DNA of 64,000 nucleotides, taken from Rhynochetos jubatus. Taxonomy: Eukaryota > Chordata > Aves > Eurypygiformes > Rhynochetidae. Shown piece by piece: positions 49,035-59,589 of this stretch. Every line of letters starts with the position of its first letter. The first letter of the stretch is position 1. Below the pieces are notes generated by a model. That model did no database searches. It saw only the letters and a program-made list of their open reading frames with translations, and was not told the origin of the DNA. A program made the translations under genes and the position numbers. The DNA is taken from positions 20,018,774 through 20,082,773 of the forward strand of contig CM050664.1 in NCBI GenBank assembly GCA_027574665.1, in the 5' to 3' direction.

Positions 49035-49811
49035 AGCGGCTGCTCCCAGAGCCATTCTGGTGGGGTGCCACAAGGTGAAAGGAGGCAGCCCTGGGCAGCT
49101 ATGGGGACAGGACCTAAAGAAACACAGTCTCTGTTAACATGCACTTTGTTTCACCCCAAAGGCAAGCCCAGCACAGCACTATTTGACCCCTCCAATTAGT
49201 GGGTGCATCAAAGCACCAGCCAGAACCCTGGAAGCTGAGAAGGTTGAGATCCACCACGGAGAATGCGCAAGATGCATTGAGGTGGCAGACTGCAGCAAAA
49301 GCCCTGACCCAGAGCTTGGGTAGCTGCAGCTTGGTCTCCATGACATCTTTGCACCCTTGCCCTATGCTGAGGCGGCTGGTCAGGGTGCCTGTCCACGCCA
49401 GATACGTTGATTGCTTTCTGCAAAGAGCTTATCCGCAGAGAACTGGACTAAACCCAAACTCATTTCACATGGGTCACTGGGCAAGACGGCAGGACACCAT
49501 GACTTCTCATCTCTATCTGCACAGGCTGGATGCAAACCACTGATTTACAGCACCATTGAGACTCCCCAGTTTCACCCCATCTCCTCAGTTAAAGGACATC
49601 TCCTTCCCACTGACACCGCCCTAGTGACCGTGTCAGAACTGGCAGAGCTATTCCTCTGCAATGCCTCAAGGAAAATTCCCCTTTCCTAGGCTCAGTTATA
49701 CAGGAAAATCTCAGCCCCTGCCCATGTGAGTCAGCTATTCCCCTGAATCCAAACCACCTAGTCTGCAGGAGCTGGTTGGGAAAGGCAAAACCAGAAAAGG
49801 GTTGTGTCCTA
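49035..49811. other. Unassigned sequence before a poly(A) tail
   Basis: Plus-strand open frames of 114 and 92 codons (49199-49543, 49411-49689) are not recognisable. If the AATAAA and poly(A) that follow mark a retrocopy, this stretch could be its body, but I can match it to no gene. Confidence 0.3.
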
Positions 49812-49860
49812 AATAAAAACATTTCTAAACACTTGCAAAAGTAAAAAAAAAAAAAAAAAA
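49812..49860 (+). other. AATAAA followed by 18-base poly(A)
   Basis: AATAAA at 49812-49817 is followed 25 bases later by eighteen consecutive A residues (49843-49860). This layout is the hallmark of a retroposed polyadenylated RNA. The source RNA is unrecognised and no flanking target duplication was found. A chance juxtaposition is possible. Confidence 0.4.
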
Positions 49861-51241
49861 GGAAAACATTTAACTCTGTACGGCAGTAACAGCAGGGCAG
49901 TACGCAGCTTGAAGGCTACATAGCCAGGTTAGGAAACCCCCCAGAGAGAAAGAACTAGGCCACAAAACTCTGATATTAGCCGCTAGAATCTGCCTGCATT
50001 ATCTGAAATTTGTGGGTGAGGCCCCTCTGACAGCTGAGCTGTCCAGTTGCTCTCCTCTGCACAGGTATTTCGGCATTGCCAGGCTGTGGGAAGCAGTTCT
50101 GAGCTCTTGGAGAGAAAGACAAGATGTCACTGGGATGCTGAAGGGCTGCAGGCGCTGTGCCACCCTCCCAGCATCGACATCCCATGTAGGGTCTGGATGA
50201 CAGGCACCCACTGCCCTGACAGCCAGCATCAGGCTGCGGCCTGGGGAGGATCCCTGTGCTGATTTGTGCAGAACCTGGAAAACTGGATAACAGCGACCCG
50301 TGTTCTGCTCTCCCCTGAATCTGCTGATACCCATGGTGCAAGTGCTTGGCCTATTTATCTCTGCCTTTAAAAGATGCTACAACTCCAGTGGAGTGAGAGA
50401 CGGCTCTGGCAGACGATTTTATGGAGGAAAACTCTTTGAGGTTATTCGTCCCTAGCATCCCCAAGGGAAATAATTTCAATATTATGAGCAACAGCACTGC
50501 TGAAGAAAACACGCAAAAACCTGGAAAATGCATCAGTTTATCAACAGAAGCAAGGTCATCCAAACCCAGAGATGACTGCATTCAATATTAATATCTCCCT
50601 TTCTCCAAGCAGGGTTTGAACCTCTTGGTAACTATCCATTCCCCAGAGAAACGTCTTCCAGTAACTTTGATGTGAACTAATTAAGTTTGCACAGCTAATA
50701 ACTGCCATCTGCCTGCCACAGCGCTGGCGGAGCCTTCACGGAACAGGAGAGCATGGGCTGTCTCATCTCCCACCTCCTGCGGTCCCAGCACCCACTTGCT
50801 GCATCCTCCCGTGTTCCACAAGCCCCGGTCTCACCAGCACTGGGCAAAGGGAACAGTTCGCCAGGGACCACTGTGAAGACAAAGACGTCTCCCTTCTGAC
50901 ACACGCAACTATCCCATTCCAGGCCCGGTTTATTCTTATTTCCAGGAGCTCCACTTGTTTCTGCCGTCCCAGCTCTAAGCTTTTGTGTACAATGTTTTGA
51001 TGAGGTCCATTCCACTGACACAAAGGGCACATCGACCACGCTGCTCAATTTATTTCTACTTGGAGCATCCAGGATCTGCTTCTCAAAGAGTTGGGGAAGA
51101 TCTATTGAGTCCAGCCCTAGCTGGTAAACAATGTCCATTGCTGGCTCCGGCAATACAATCAGCGAAGGCATTTGAGGACAGGATGTACAATACTGGAAAA
51201 TGAAATAGCTTTGAAAAAATTCCCCCTTGCTTATTTGCCAG
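49861..51241. other. Intergenic or intronic stretch before the candidate exon
   Basis: The minus-strand open frame of 193 codons (50695-51276) is unrecognised and overlaps the plus-strand candidate exon. A pyrimidine tract (attcccccttgcttatttgc) immediately precedes the acceptor at 51241. No other gene signal is seen. Confidence 0.35.
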
Positions 51242-51434
51242 ACAATGACAGAAGAGCTGATGCCAAGCACAGCCAATCTGTCCTGGGGTGTTCAGAGAGA
51301 CAGTCCTTATGCCGAGGCATCCAGTTTTCCTTCTCATCCACCTAAACGCATCCCACCCGGGCCCCGGGAATACCTCCAGAGGCTGCTTCTCCAGCAGTGC
51401 AGAGGCAGCAAAAGTCCCAAGGCTGCAGGATCAG
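51242..51434 (+). CDS. Candidate internal coding exon of an unrecognised gene
   Basis: The acceptor is strong: a C/T-rich tract ending TTTGCCAG at 51234-51241. The donor is strong: TCAG|GTAAGC at 51435. The segment between them is fully open (193 bases, entry phase 0, exit phase 1) and encodes a hydrophilic, proline-rich stretch. It includes YAEASSFPSHPPK and RIPPGPREYLQRLLLQQ, the latter perhaps helical. The product matches no family I know. The next open segment (51665 on) is in the matching phase. An upstream exon would be needed; none is convincing, although an open segment after 45063 is on the same strand. It could be a small uncharacterised protein gene, an exon of a long non-coding RNA, or chance. 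A minus-strand frame overlaps it, and the two cannot both be real. Confidence 0.33.
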
Positions 51435-51664
51435 GTAAGCTGGTGACTTCTTTCTGTCTCCCATTATAAACCGTCCTGAATTTTGCACTTTTCTCTCACT
51501 GGATGAAAGGATATGCTATTGAGTTGTCCTCCCCTTGTAAACATTTGCTGTTGAAAACCATTTGCTGCATATCACTTCTCCAAGGAAGGGAGAGAGGCTG
51601 ATGCTCTGCTGTATTTCATACTATTTCTTACATCATCCGTGGTCTTTTCCTACTGTTTCCATAG

Positions 51665-51849
51665 GTACTTATAAGAAAGATCAGATGCTATTGTGCATGC
51701 AAAAATATAAAGATAAGACAGAAGAAAAGCAGGACAACTCTGCAAGTGAAACTCGGAGAGTTAAAGCTAAGTATGGGAGATCCAGGCTCAGTTCCTTGCT
51801 GTGCCAGACTCCCTACGTGACTCTCCTGCCAATCTTACAAAGGGATTAA
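51665..51849 (+). CDS. Candidate second or terminal exon, same unrecognised gene
   Basis: The acceptor is good (ttttcctactgtttccatag, ending 51664). Joining to the previous candidate exon restores a GGT glycine codon across a 230-base intron. The frame then reads on as a lysine-, glutamate- and glutamine-rich charged stretch (YKKDQMLLCMQKYKDKTEEK...ETRRVKAK) until about 51770, where a moderate donor-like GTATGG lies. If not spliced there, it stays open to a TAA at 51847-51849, and that final stretch is derived from an ancient SINE-like repeat. No AATAAA follows closely, which weakens the terminal-exon reading. The product is unrecognised. Confidence 0.3.
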
Positions 51850-51865
51850 CAACCTTCCCTGACAA
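51775..51865 (+). repeat. Ancient MIR/L3-type element, 5' part
   Basis: The words 'gagatccaggctcagttcct', 'tgctgtgccagactccctac', 'gtgactctcctgcc' and 'cttacaaagggattaacaac' match the order of the MIR/L3 body (ggactcaggttcagttccctgctctgccac ... actccctgtgtgacc ... tgtacaaagggataatagc). It overlaps the open frame that would end the candidate exon at 51849. Confidence 0.55.
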
Positions 51866-52009
51866 GGGTACAGCCACGCACACCCACTAACAGACCCGAG
51901 AAAAATCCCGAGAGGGTTTATCACCAGCAAAGTCTGTCTTCCAGACTGACTTCCAGAACACCACCTAATCAGACCTCGCACTCTGCCCTATCCCTTCCCG
52001 CCGTGAACT

Positions 52010-52215
52010 TCCATATAATAACTGAAAAATGTGACAAGCCTAACTTTAATCATGTTCTAACCCAGGTTGGTATCATTAATCTCGCAGCCACTGATGGGTA
52101 ATTTAATTAGGGTTCATTTGTAATGAATTACAATCATCATTTAGCGCTATTGTTCCTAACACGAACAGAGGGGAGTCAGAAAACTGGCATAGTTGATCTT
52201 CTTAATTACACTCGC
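52010..52215. promoter_or_regulatory. Candidate CNE with paired-class homeodomain palindrome
   Basis: An A+T-rich, repeat-free block with 'ctttaatcatg', 'tatcattaatctcg', 'gggtaatttaattaggg' and 'cttcttaattacac'. At 52118-52133 TTGTAATGAATTACAA is an inverted repeat around TAATGAATTA. It fits the TAAT-N2-ATTA (P2) dimer site of paired-class homeodomain proteins. Function is inferred. Confidence 0.42.
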
Positions 52216-52229
52216 ACACTACGCAAGCC

Positions 52230-52350
52230 ACCCTCGGCCCCAGCCTTTCGCTGCTGGTTTTAGAGATAACGGAACACGAGCACCAGGGACCCCCCACGTC
52301 GAGCGCGGCAAACATCCCCGAGCGCGCCCCCCGCCAGCAATCAGCGACTA
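52230..52350. other. CpG cluster
   Basis: About 120 bases with many CpG dinucleotides ('cacgtcgagcgcggc', 'ccgagcgcgccccccg') directly beside the A+T-rich CNE candidate. This could be a small CpG island or regulatory edge. No transcription start is supported. Confidence 0.35.
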
Positions 52351-53559
52351 GCAGGTCTGTGAAACAGGACCTTTGACGGAAGAGGTGTCAAACTCTAAGC
52401 AAACAGCTCAGAGCCGAAGCAGAGAGAGAAACACAAAGTCAGGACAGAAACTGTGCTGCTCAGTTCTCTTTCTCACCACGTGTGACCATCTGATACAGAT
52501 GTTAAGGTAGGGCCAGACACTCAACATGAGTAAACGGGCATATTGTAAGCCCAGAAGTATCCCAACTGAAGGATCGGATTTATTGAAACATGCTCACTTG
52601 AAGCTGTAGGCACACGAAAGGCTGCAGTCACCACTGATGTTCTAATGGAAGAAGAACAATTTGCCCCAGAGCTTTAAATCCATCTCTACAAGACAGTATC
52701 AGCAATTTTCAGCCAAAGATGTTTGTCTCCAGCCAGCTCCTTCGCTGCTCTGTGCAGGATGCGCAGCAGCGGGGGCATGTATTCATCTCAGACGTGACTG
52801 CCGTCTGCGGGATAGGAGCAATCTGTTGATGTGGCTGAGAGCCAACCTGTCTCCTCGGTACCTCTGTGCAGAACACACAGACCCCACCACGGACCCTGCG
52901 TTGCGGTATCCCACTGCTGGTGGCCAGGCCAACCTGCTTTTGAACTAAACTGCTTCCCAGAGCTGCTCCACTTCCGCTGGTCTCAACGAGGTGTTTTATA
53001 CAAAACACAACAGCTCGGACGTACAGGACCTAGGGAAAGCAAGCCCTACACCTCTCTGGGTGTTTTGGACATCAGACTCCACTCTGAAAGACATTTGGGT
53101 TTCCAGACCTCTGGGTAAGCAGGGGGAGTGGCTATTCCCCAGCTGGGATACCGGCTGGCTGCTGGTTCTGGTACGTGCTGATGGGGAGGCAGAAGCGAGG
53201 TCAGATCCTTAAAAGCAGAAGAGAAAAATGAAGCCCTGGGTTGGCACAGCCTGGGTCAGTGTCCTAAAGGCAACATCACCTTGTCTCTCCCCATCTCAAC
53301 TATATTCACTGCAGCTTCACAGCAACTCCATCTGAACTGAGTAAAAAGTGTCCCAAAGTGTTGTTTTCTGACTAATTTTGCCAAATATCATGAAGGACTC
53401 CCTCCTACACGTGGAGTTTGCCTTACAATCAAAGGATTCCTGGGCAAGGCAAAATGTGGTGGGTTTTGGCAAATCTGTCTTTTAAATAAAGGCTTGAAAA
53501 GGAGATTATCAATTTGGACAGGCAAGCCATGCCCCTGTGCCAGCAAAATGAGCAAGGAA
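52351..53559. other. Intergenic stretch, no gene recognised
   Basis: Open frames of up to 99 codons at 52661-53118 on both strands, none recognised. No clear repeat is seen before the CR1 fossil that follows. Confidence 0.4.
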
Positions 53560-54130
53560 AATTATTGAATACATGTGCAAATCCTCTGTGGCAGCACAAT
53601 ATGGTAAGGGAAGTATTTTGACGTGGCTCAGGACAGAGGATAACTACCCTTCTGTGATTTGGTATCGCTCTTTCGAACAGTTAACAAAACTCTTGGATAA
53701 AGTAGTGGATAGTAGTGAACAGAAAATAGGGAACAGTCTGGAAAATACAATAATGCAACTTTTTTAATTGGTGGCATACACTTATCTGAAATATTGTGCA
53801 CTTTATTTAAGCCAGGCCCAGGAGAGTACTGAAAAACACCAGAGAGAGGAAAGAAAGAAGCTTTCATAAAAACCTCCTGAAATTCTGAGAAAACTGTACA
53901 AAGGGACAAAAACAAGAGGCTCATAGAAGAGTTCTATAAAATATCAAGATTATAATAAAGGAAGAAAGAGCACTACTATTTGTCCTGGAAAAGCAGAGAA
54001 CTCAACTGAAAAAATCAAATGTAAGCGCTTTAATTTTCATGCAACATATGTGTTAATTAACCTGTGCAACTACTGCTGTAGGGGAGCAGAAGCACAGAAT
54101 TTAATGAAAATTAGAACAGACAGCAACATC
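53560..54130 (+). pseudogene. Ancient CR1-type LINE, end of ORF2 plus 3' region
   Basis: From 53741 the frame gives ENTIMQLF, and at 53783-53806 YLKYCALY. This corresponds to the CR1 stretch '[23 protein letters not shown]'; an in-frame stop lies between the two blocks. Farther on, 'gttctataaaatatcaagat' and 'ttaacctgtgcaactactgc' match the CR1 3' stretches 'gtctataaaatcatgag' and 'caacctgtggaactc'. It is a dead, strongly diverged copy older than those at 16.1 and 40.8 kb. The open frames at 53573-53767 (plus) and 53628-53924 (minus) lie in it and are not genes. Confidence 0.65.
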
Positions 54131-56339
54131 CCATTTTCTAAATGGCATTTCTGCCATTTCCATTTTGTTTTCAAGAATGGGATACGGTCAAAATAAACCT
54201 CCTTTTAATCACATTATTAACAATGCAGTAGCTGATCAGCATTTCATTATGTTTTCCTAAGTCGAGAATAACTTGACGGCAGCACGCCCAGCTGGCAGCC
54301 CAGACAGCGAAACGCCACTGAGTTACTCATTCTGGGTAAGGGCCTGCCCGCTCTGCCCCTGCTCTGCTTTAAGGGCAGGTCAGGGCCAGGATGGCTGTCC
54401 TGTCCCAGCTTCCCCCCTGCCACGCACAAAGTCCCCAGGGTGGGCGGGGATGGAGCGTGGCAGGGAAACCAGTTAGTGCATCATCACGTACCTCGATAAA
54501 CCCTTCCGCGCCTAAAGACCGGGGCACTGCCAAGGGACCCACTGCAGCTTAACACAACCATTCAGGCAGACTTGTTACCTGCTCCCACTCCCTGCCAGTA
54601 TAAAAGCTAAAAAAATACAAGGGAAAAAAATTCTATTTATTACTGGGTTGCCTGCCAAGTGCAGAGTCAGCATTTTTGGTACATACCATCAGCATTTCTT
54701 TGTCAGTCACTTTTCTCCACTTGCTTTCATGTAGTGAATGAAAAGGATAAAATACCTTTTTCTTTTTTCCCCTAGCAAAACGATTGTAAAGCCACTTCAA
54801 ATTAGCAGAGGGTTGCAGGCGCAGGTGCAGCTCTCAGCTGCGGCACTTGAAGATGACGGGGTTACAAGCTGGCAGGGTCACCCTTCGGCGGCAGAACCTC
54901 TATCACAGCAGCTCTCAGCCCTACGAATTCCCTCCACTCTCAACTTTGCAAAATCCTGACTTTGGAGAGCTGACATCACGCTATCCGTCTCTCTGCTGGA
55001 ACTGACATATTTCAGGGATGCACTGGTAAAAGCTGAGAGTGCTCATGAGATATGCCATCCCAAGTGTAATTTTCCCCTTGTAAATAAAATTTGGCCCCCA
55101 CCCAGTTTGGGTGGGATGACTGGGAAGCAGCTGATATTTGAAATCTCAGCCATAGCATGAAAATAGTCTTTAATGAACTGCACGTCTGAGGAAAAAAAAG
55201 AATTGGCTGCAAAATAACAAGTGATAACCATTGGAAAAATAAGCGAAGCACATGCGGGAGGAAACTCCATTAGAGCGCTAGCCATGCAATTAAAGATGGA
55301 TGGGGTAAACTCGTGTGCGGGCAGTTCACGGTGCTGCTGTGACCCACAGCCCCATTAGCTCTGGAGCAAGGGTAAGCTGATTAGCTCTGGAGAAGGATGA
55401 TGGCAGAACTCATCAGCTAAGCTTGTTAGCTGCCACACGAAGCTGGTGTACCTTGGAAGCTTTGCAAAGTGATTAGCTTGGGGTGGGAGGAGGCAGCAGA
55501 GCCTGTTACAGTAGATGAATAACCCAAAGCAGTCATTGCGTGGGCACGAGCTCTGCGTACTGATCGGCTGCCTGGGCTCCGGCTGCCTGGCGAAACCAGG
55601 GAGCGGGGGTCTGCCTCGGCTGGGGTGTGGGGCAAAAGACACCCGTTCCAGGTCACAGCACGTCTGCAGCCTGCCAAGCCCATGTCTTGGTCAGGGCTAA
55701 GTTCTGCAGCCTTCTTGCACAAGAGAACCAAGTCCCCATGGTCTGCAAGTCCCTCCTAAATCCCTGCCTGCTGTTGCTGAGCGAGCTGGGATCCACACCA
55801 TGAAAGGCTGCGGAGGCAGATGCTGTCCCTTTGCCAGCCCAGGACAAGTGCCACCAACCCTCCCCAAAGTAATTCTTGACCAACTTTATTTTAAATGCGA
55901 ATCAGAGGAGCAGCATAATTCAAGTCCAATGAGAAATGAAGCTTTTTTCCTGCCTCCCTTCAGTCTGCACAGCAATGCCCTGCAGTCATCCAAGAACAGC
56001 TCCTTCCTCATGTGGGAAACAACTTCCGAAGAGGTAGAGCTCTAAACATCTCTCTTCCTTCTGTGGTGGGACCTGCTTCAGCCGTCAAGTTGGGAATACG
56101 ACCAACACTTTGTGCATTTTTATACAATAAGGAAACCATCTTGTCCCACCTTTAAATGGCTCATACAGCTCATTACACACTGCTGCAGCCCTCCGAAAAC
56201 GGCGCAAACCTACTTCCACTCGAACTACCTGCCCACAAGGTGAACTGAAAACAAGAGCTTTGGTCTTTCTGTCAATTTGCTATGGCTGAAGTCTTGTACA
56301 TGAGCTTCTGTTTGCTGTTTTTCTTTTTTCCATAAAAAC
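54131..56339. other. Intergenic stretch, no gene recognised
   Basis: A TATA-like TATAAAAG near 54600 has no convincing exon after it. A 26-base spaced repeat of ATTAGCTCTGGAG occurs at 55353 and 55379. The remainder is unremarkable, with moderate G+C at 54280-54450 and 55540-55720. Confidence 0.42.
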
Positions 56340-57070
56340 AAGGCTGGGACAAGAATATTAAATATTCAAAACCCAAGGAAAATAAATATTAAAAAAGCTT
56401 TAATCAAAACCCCACAGATTATTTAGGCTAAATGTGGCTATAAGAGTGTAGCAAATGTCTCTACGGGTGTAGAAAGTTAATTCTCTAGGGTACAACTGAA
56501 GAGGGAAAACATGTGCTTTAACTTAACACTTTCTAATTTCGAAGTGCCTACCTGCAAAAGTGCATTGGGAATGCATGAGGATGTCTTATGCATTCATTAA
56601 GTCTGTTTGGTTAATCTGCTCGTATATAAAACTAAAATAGATTCATAAACTTCTCCAAACTGCCCCAGCACTGCCAGCATTCTTCCCGTTCTGATAAGTT
56701 TTGCAAGACTTGATGCGATTAAAACCTTTGCTTAAATTTCCATATCCCAAAGTCAAGGTACTAGATGACAATCTTTGTTTTTGTTTCAAAATACAGAAAC
56801 TTCACAGTTGCAGAGAAAACATGATGCAAGTATAACCGACAGCTCAAAACCAGATGGCAAATAAAATTATCTCAAAGCATATTGTTATTTTTACATTGCA
56901 TTTACAATTTTCAACACTCGTATTTGGCAATACTGCTGTCCCTCATTTTATGTAGGCTAAAAGTGAGAAGCAGCTGTCTGCTCGCTCCAAAGACAAGTAT
57001 TTACCCCCAGGTAGGATCTATTTATGTGCATTTAACCAACTATTTATAGTCATTTGAAAACAGAAGGTTT
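56340..57070. promoter_or_regulatory. Long A+T-rich, CNE-like block
   Basis: About 730 bases of low-CpG, A+T-rich, apparently unique sequence without a sustained frame. It contains GAATATTAAATATTC (56353-56367, a palindrome around a central A), 'tttatgtgcatttaacc' and several forkhead-like AAATATT or TTTGTTTT words. It could be a regulatory block or simply A+T-rich neutral DNA. Confidence 0.3.
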
Positions 57071-59589
57071 TTATGAAAAGTGCTGGCACAGCCTGCACTC
57101 TAGCAGTGTTGATAACATCTTCTCTCTGTTCCCACCAGACCTTCTAATTTGATAACTCCTTTGCTAAAGATGAGCTGGAATGTTTGGACCTGCGATATTA
57201 AAATTTCTTTGAGCAACCCCTTAACTTCCCCAGTTGCTTTTCTGCTGCTTGTAGCAATAAATTTTCCAGTCATGCAGCGAGACACCAAGGCACTTATTAC
57301 TTTTATTAGATAGGCTACGAGGGCTTTAGGAAGTATTAATAGTCCATCAGAAGAGACACTGACACCAATCTCCAGGTACCTGAGGCAGAACATCCCAGTG
57401 CGACATGGATGGTGATGCGCACAGGAGGAATGCACGGCCAGCCGAGATAGAGTGTCACCCGCAGACATAATCTCCCTTCATCCCACAGATTTAATCTCCC
57501 TACTGTCCGTTCTAAGAAACACGACAGTCACACAGTGAGATTTCTAAAATGGGGCATGTGCCCCAGTCCCTTGGCAAAGCAGCAGCTGGAGCAAGAAAAA
57601 CAATCCGTTTCTAGAAGCTGATACCCATCAGCAACCCCCACCTCTCTGCCCCGTTCGCTGCTCCTGCCACAGCAAACAGGACTATTCTCGTTCCCAAGCT
57701 TGACTGCGCAAAGATCCATTAGATAAAAGAATATATCTAAATGAGAAATGCAGCAGAAAGAAATGAGTTTAGACAGCTCCTCCTCTCTGATCTTGACTGC
57801 AGCAATTATGTCCATGTCATGTGAATTCATGGCTGCGCAGCCTCAGCGTAGCTCATTTTACCCACTAACTTCAAACCCCCCTCCCAGCTGTTCCTCTCCC
57901 TCCTCACTCATCCCTCCAGGTGCCCAAAAATTCACTAATTTCTCTTTACTGCCCGGACTTTCCATTACACGGCCCTTCCTTAACCCAGGTACTCCTCGGC
58001 GGCCTCAGACACACCTTGCACTGCTAGGGAGGGTTTGCAGCTTTGAAACCCAGAAGACAGTTTCACCCTTGAACCCTCTCATGCTTTTCCCCACGCTACC
58101 CTTCCAGCCTGGAAGAGACTTTTGGGAACAATCCATGCAGACATTAGCACATCCTTCTTTCCAATCTTCCCAGACGCCCTCCTGCAGAGAGCTACAAACC
58201 TCTGGCAGTCGATCAAGGCAGGCAGGTGACGAGCCAGCTCTGTCCCTTTTCCTCTTGCTGGCTGCCAGGTCCCTGCTGTGCCCTTCGACCCACCTCGACC
58301 AACAATTAACACACCAAACGAGCCAACAACCACAAGTGTAAACTCATGACACCGTGCCAACCGCCACCTAGTCCACTGGCTCGGGTGCTGTTCCTTCCTT
58401 CGATACTCCTTTGGTTTTGCTTTCAGACTGTGAACTTTCTGGATAAGGCATCTATCTCCACTTAGTTTTCGTACAAGAGCCAGTACTGATGTTGTTAATA
58501 ATAGCGGCTAACCCCGGACTGCTGAAGTATTAGCAATGCCACCCATAAAGCTGTGTCATATTTAGTGAGTTGTCAGAGCAGCAGCATCATTAAAAAGCAC
58601 AAGCACATAACTAATGCATGTAAAACACTGCGAGAGATACAATCAATAGGGTGGTTGGTGATTTATTCCAAAACTGATGGGAGCAAAGGGCTCAGCAGTG
58701 AGAAGTGCTGAAAGCGGGGAAGCCAAGCAGGCTAACGCTCTCATACTGTAACAGTCCCACCACCCGGCCTGCAATAGGAAGTCCTGGTGAGAGCAATACC
58801 TGTGGGTTTTGAAACCCAAACGACCTCACGGTCCGTGGACTTTCCCTGGCCTACTCCTGTCCACCTCCCTGTCCCCTCCCTCGCACCACGGCTTCTCCTC
58901 TATTATCCCCAATTCTTCCTTCAGCTTTTTACTGAGCTTTCATGAGTACCCTCACTCTCCTAATGATTTCTGCCTGGATTTGCAAGCTCTTTTATTCCTT
59001 CTCGTTTCACATCAGAGGAACGTCAAGACTTCCGCTGCCTGGTGTTAGCTCCGTGTCTGTACACGATGTTCTCGCTGTGCTCGCTGGGACCCGCAGGCTT
59101 TATAATTAGGGCCAGGATTCAAGCAGCACCAAGCACACTTGCAAAGATTTTCTTCAAAACCAAAAGGAAACTTCCCCGCTCCTTCCCAGCACGGGCCTTC
59201 CCTCCTGCTGCAGCTCGGCAGGCTAAAGATGACGGCTAAAGAAAAAAGCAGCCGCCTTCCCCTGCCAGCACGGCGGACCCGGCTCGCTCTCCTCTTCGTG
59301 GGCAGCAACCCCCAGCCAAGGCTGCGGAACCAGGCTGCAAGTTCAGAGCTTTCTCCGGGTGTTGCATTAACCAGTCTCTTTGTAGACACCCAGGGACCGC
59401 AGCAGCCTGTCTCCCCACGGAGCTGAGACCCGCAGTACTTCTTAGGAAGAGCGATTCCCGCTTGCACAGCCACGTGAGCTGCTCTGCACAAGCCGGCTTG
59501 ACCCGGAGAACCCGAGGCTCCTGCCCCAGGCGCGTTCCCTCCAGCCCGGTCGGCAGCTCCCGCGGTGGGAAGACAGGACCTGTTGATTT
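57071..59589. other. Intergenic stretch, no gene recognised
   Basis: The minus-strand frame 57100-57468 (122 codons) and the plus-strand frame 57748-58341 (197 codons) are unrecognised. Pyrimidine-rich DNA lies at 57860-58300 and 58840-59000. The part at 59150-59580 is G+C- and CpG-rich, perhaps a weak CpG island next to the following CNE candidate. Confidence 0.42.
58361..58374 (-). promoter_or_regulatory. Candidate CTCF-type site
   Basis: The minus strand reads GGACTAGGTGGCGG, matching 12 of 14 positions of the CTCF core (CCASYAGRKGGCRS), with the central ACTAGGTGGCGG fully matched. Single-motif matches are common by chance, so occupancy is uncertain. Confidence 0.3.

Noticed and set aside
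50695-51276. Minus-strand open frame of 193 codons with protein-like stretches
   Set aside because: No recognisable family and weak splice context. It overlaps the plus-strand segment that has better exon signals. Kept only as a competing reading.
54599-54607. TATA-box-like TATAAAAG (also TATA strings near 451, 8892 and 45715)
   Set aside because: No initiator, first exon or coding frame follows any of them. Such strings are frequent in A+T-rich DNA.
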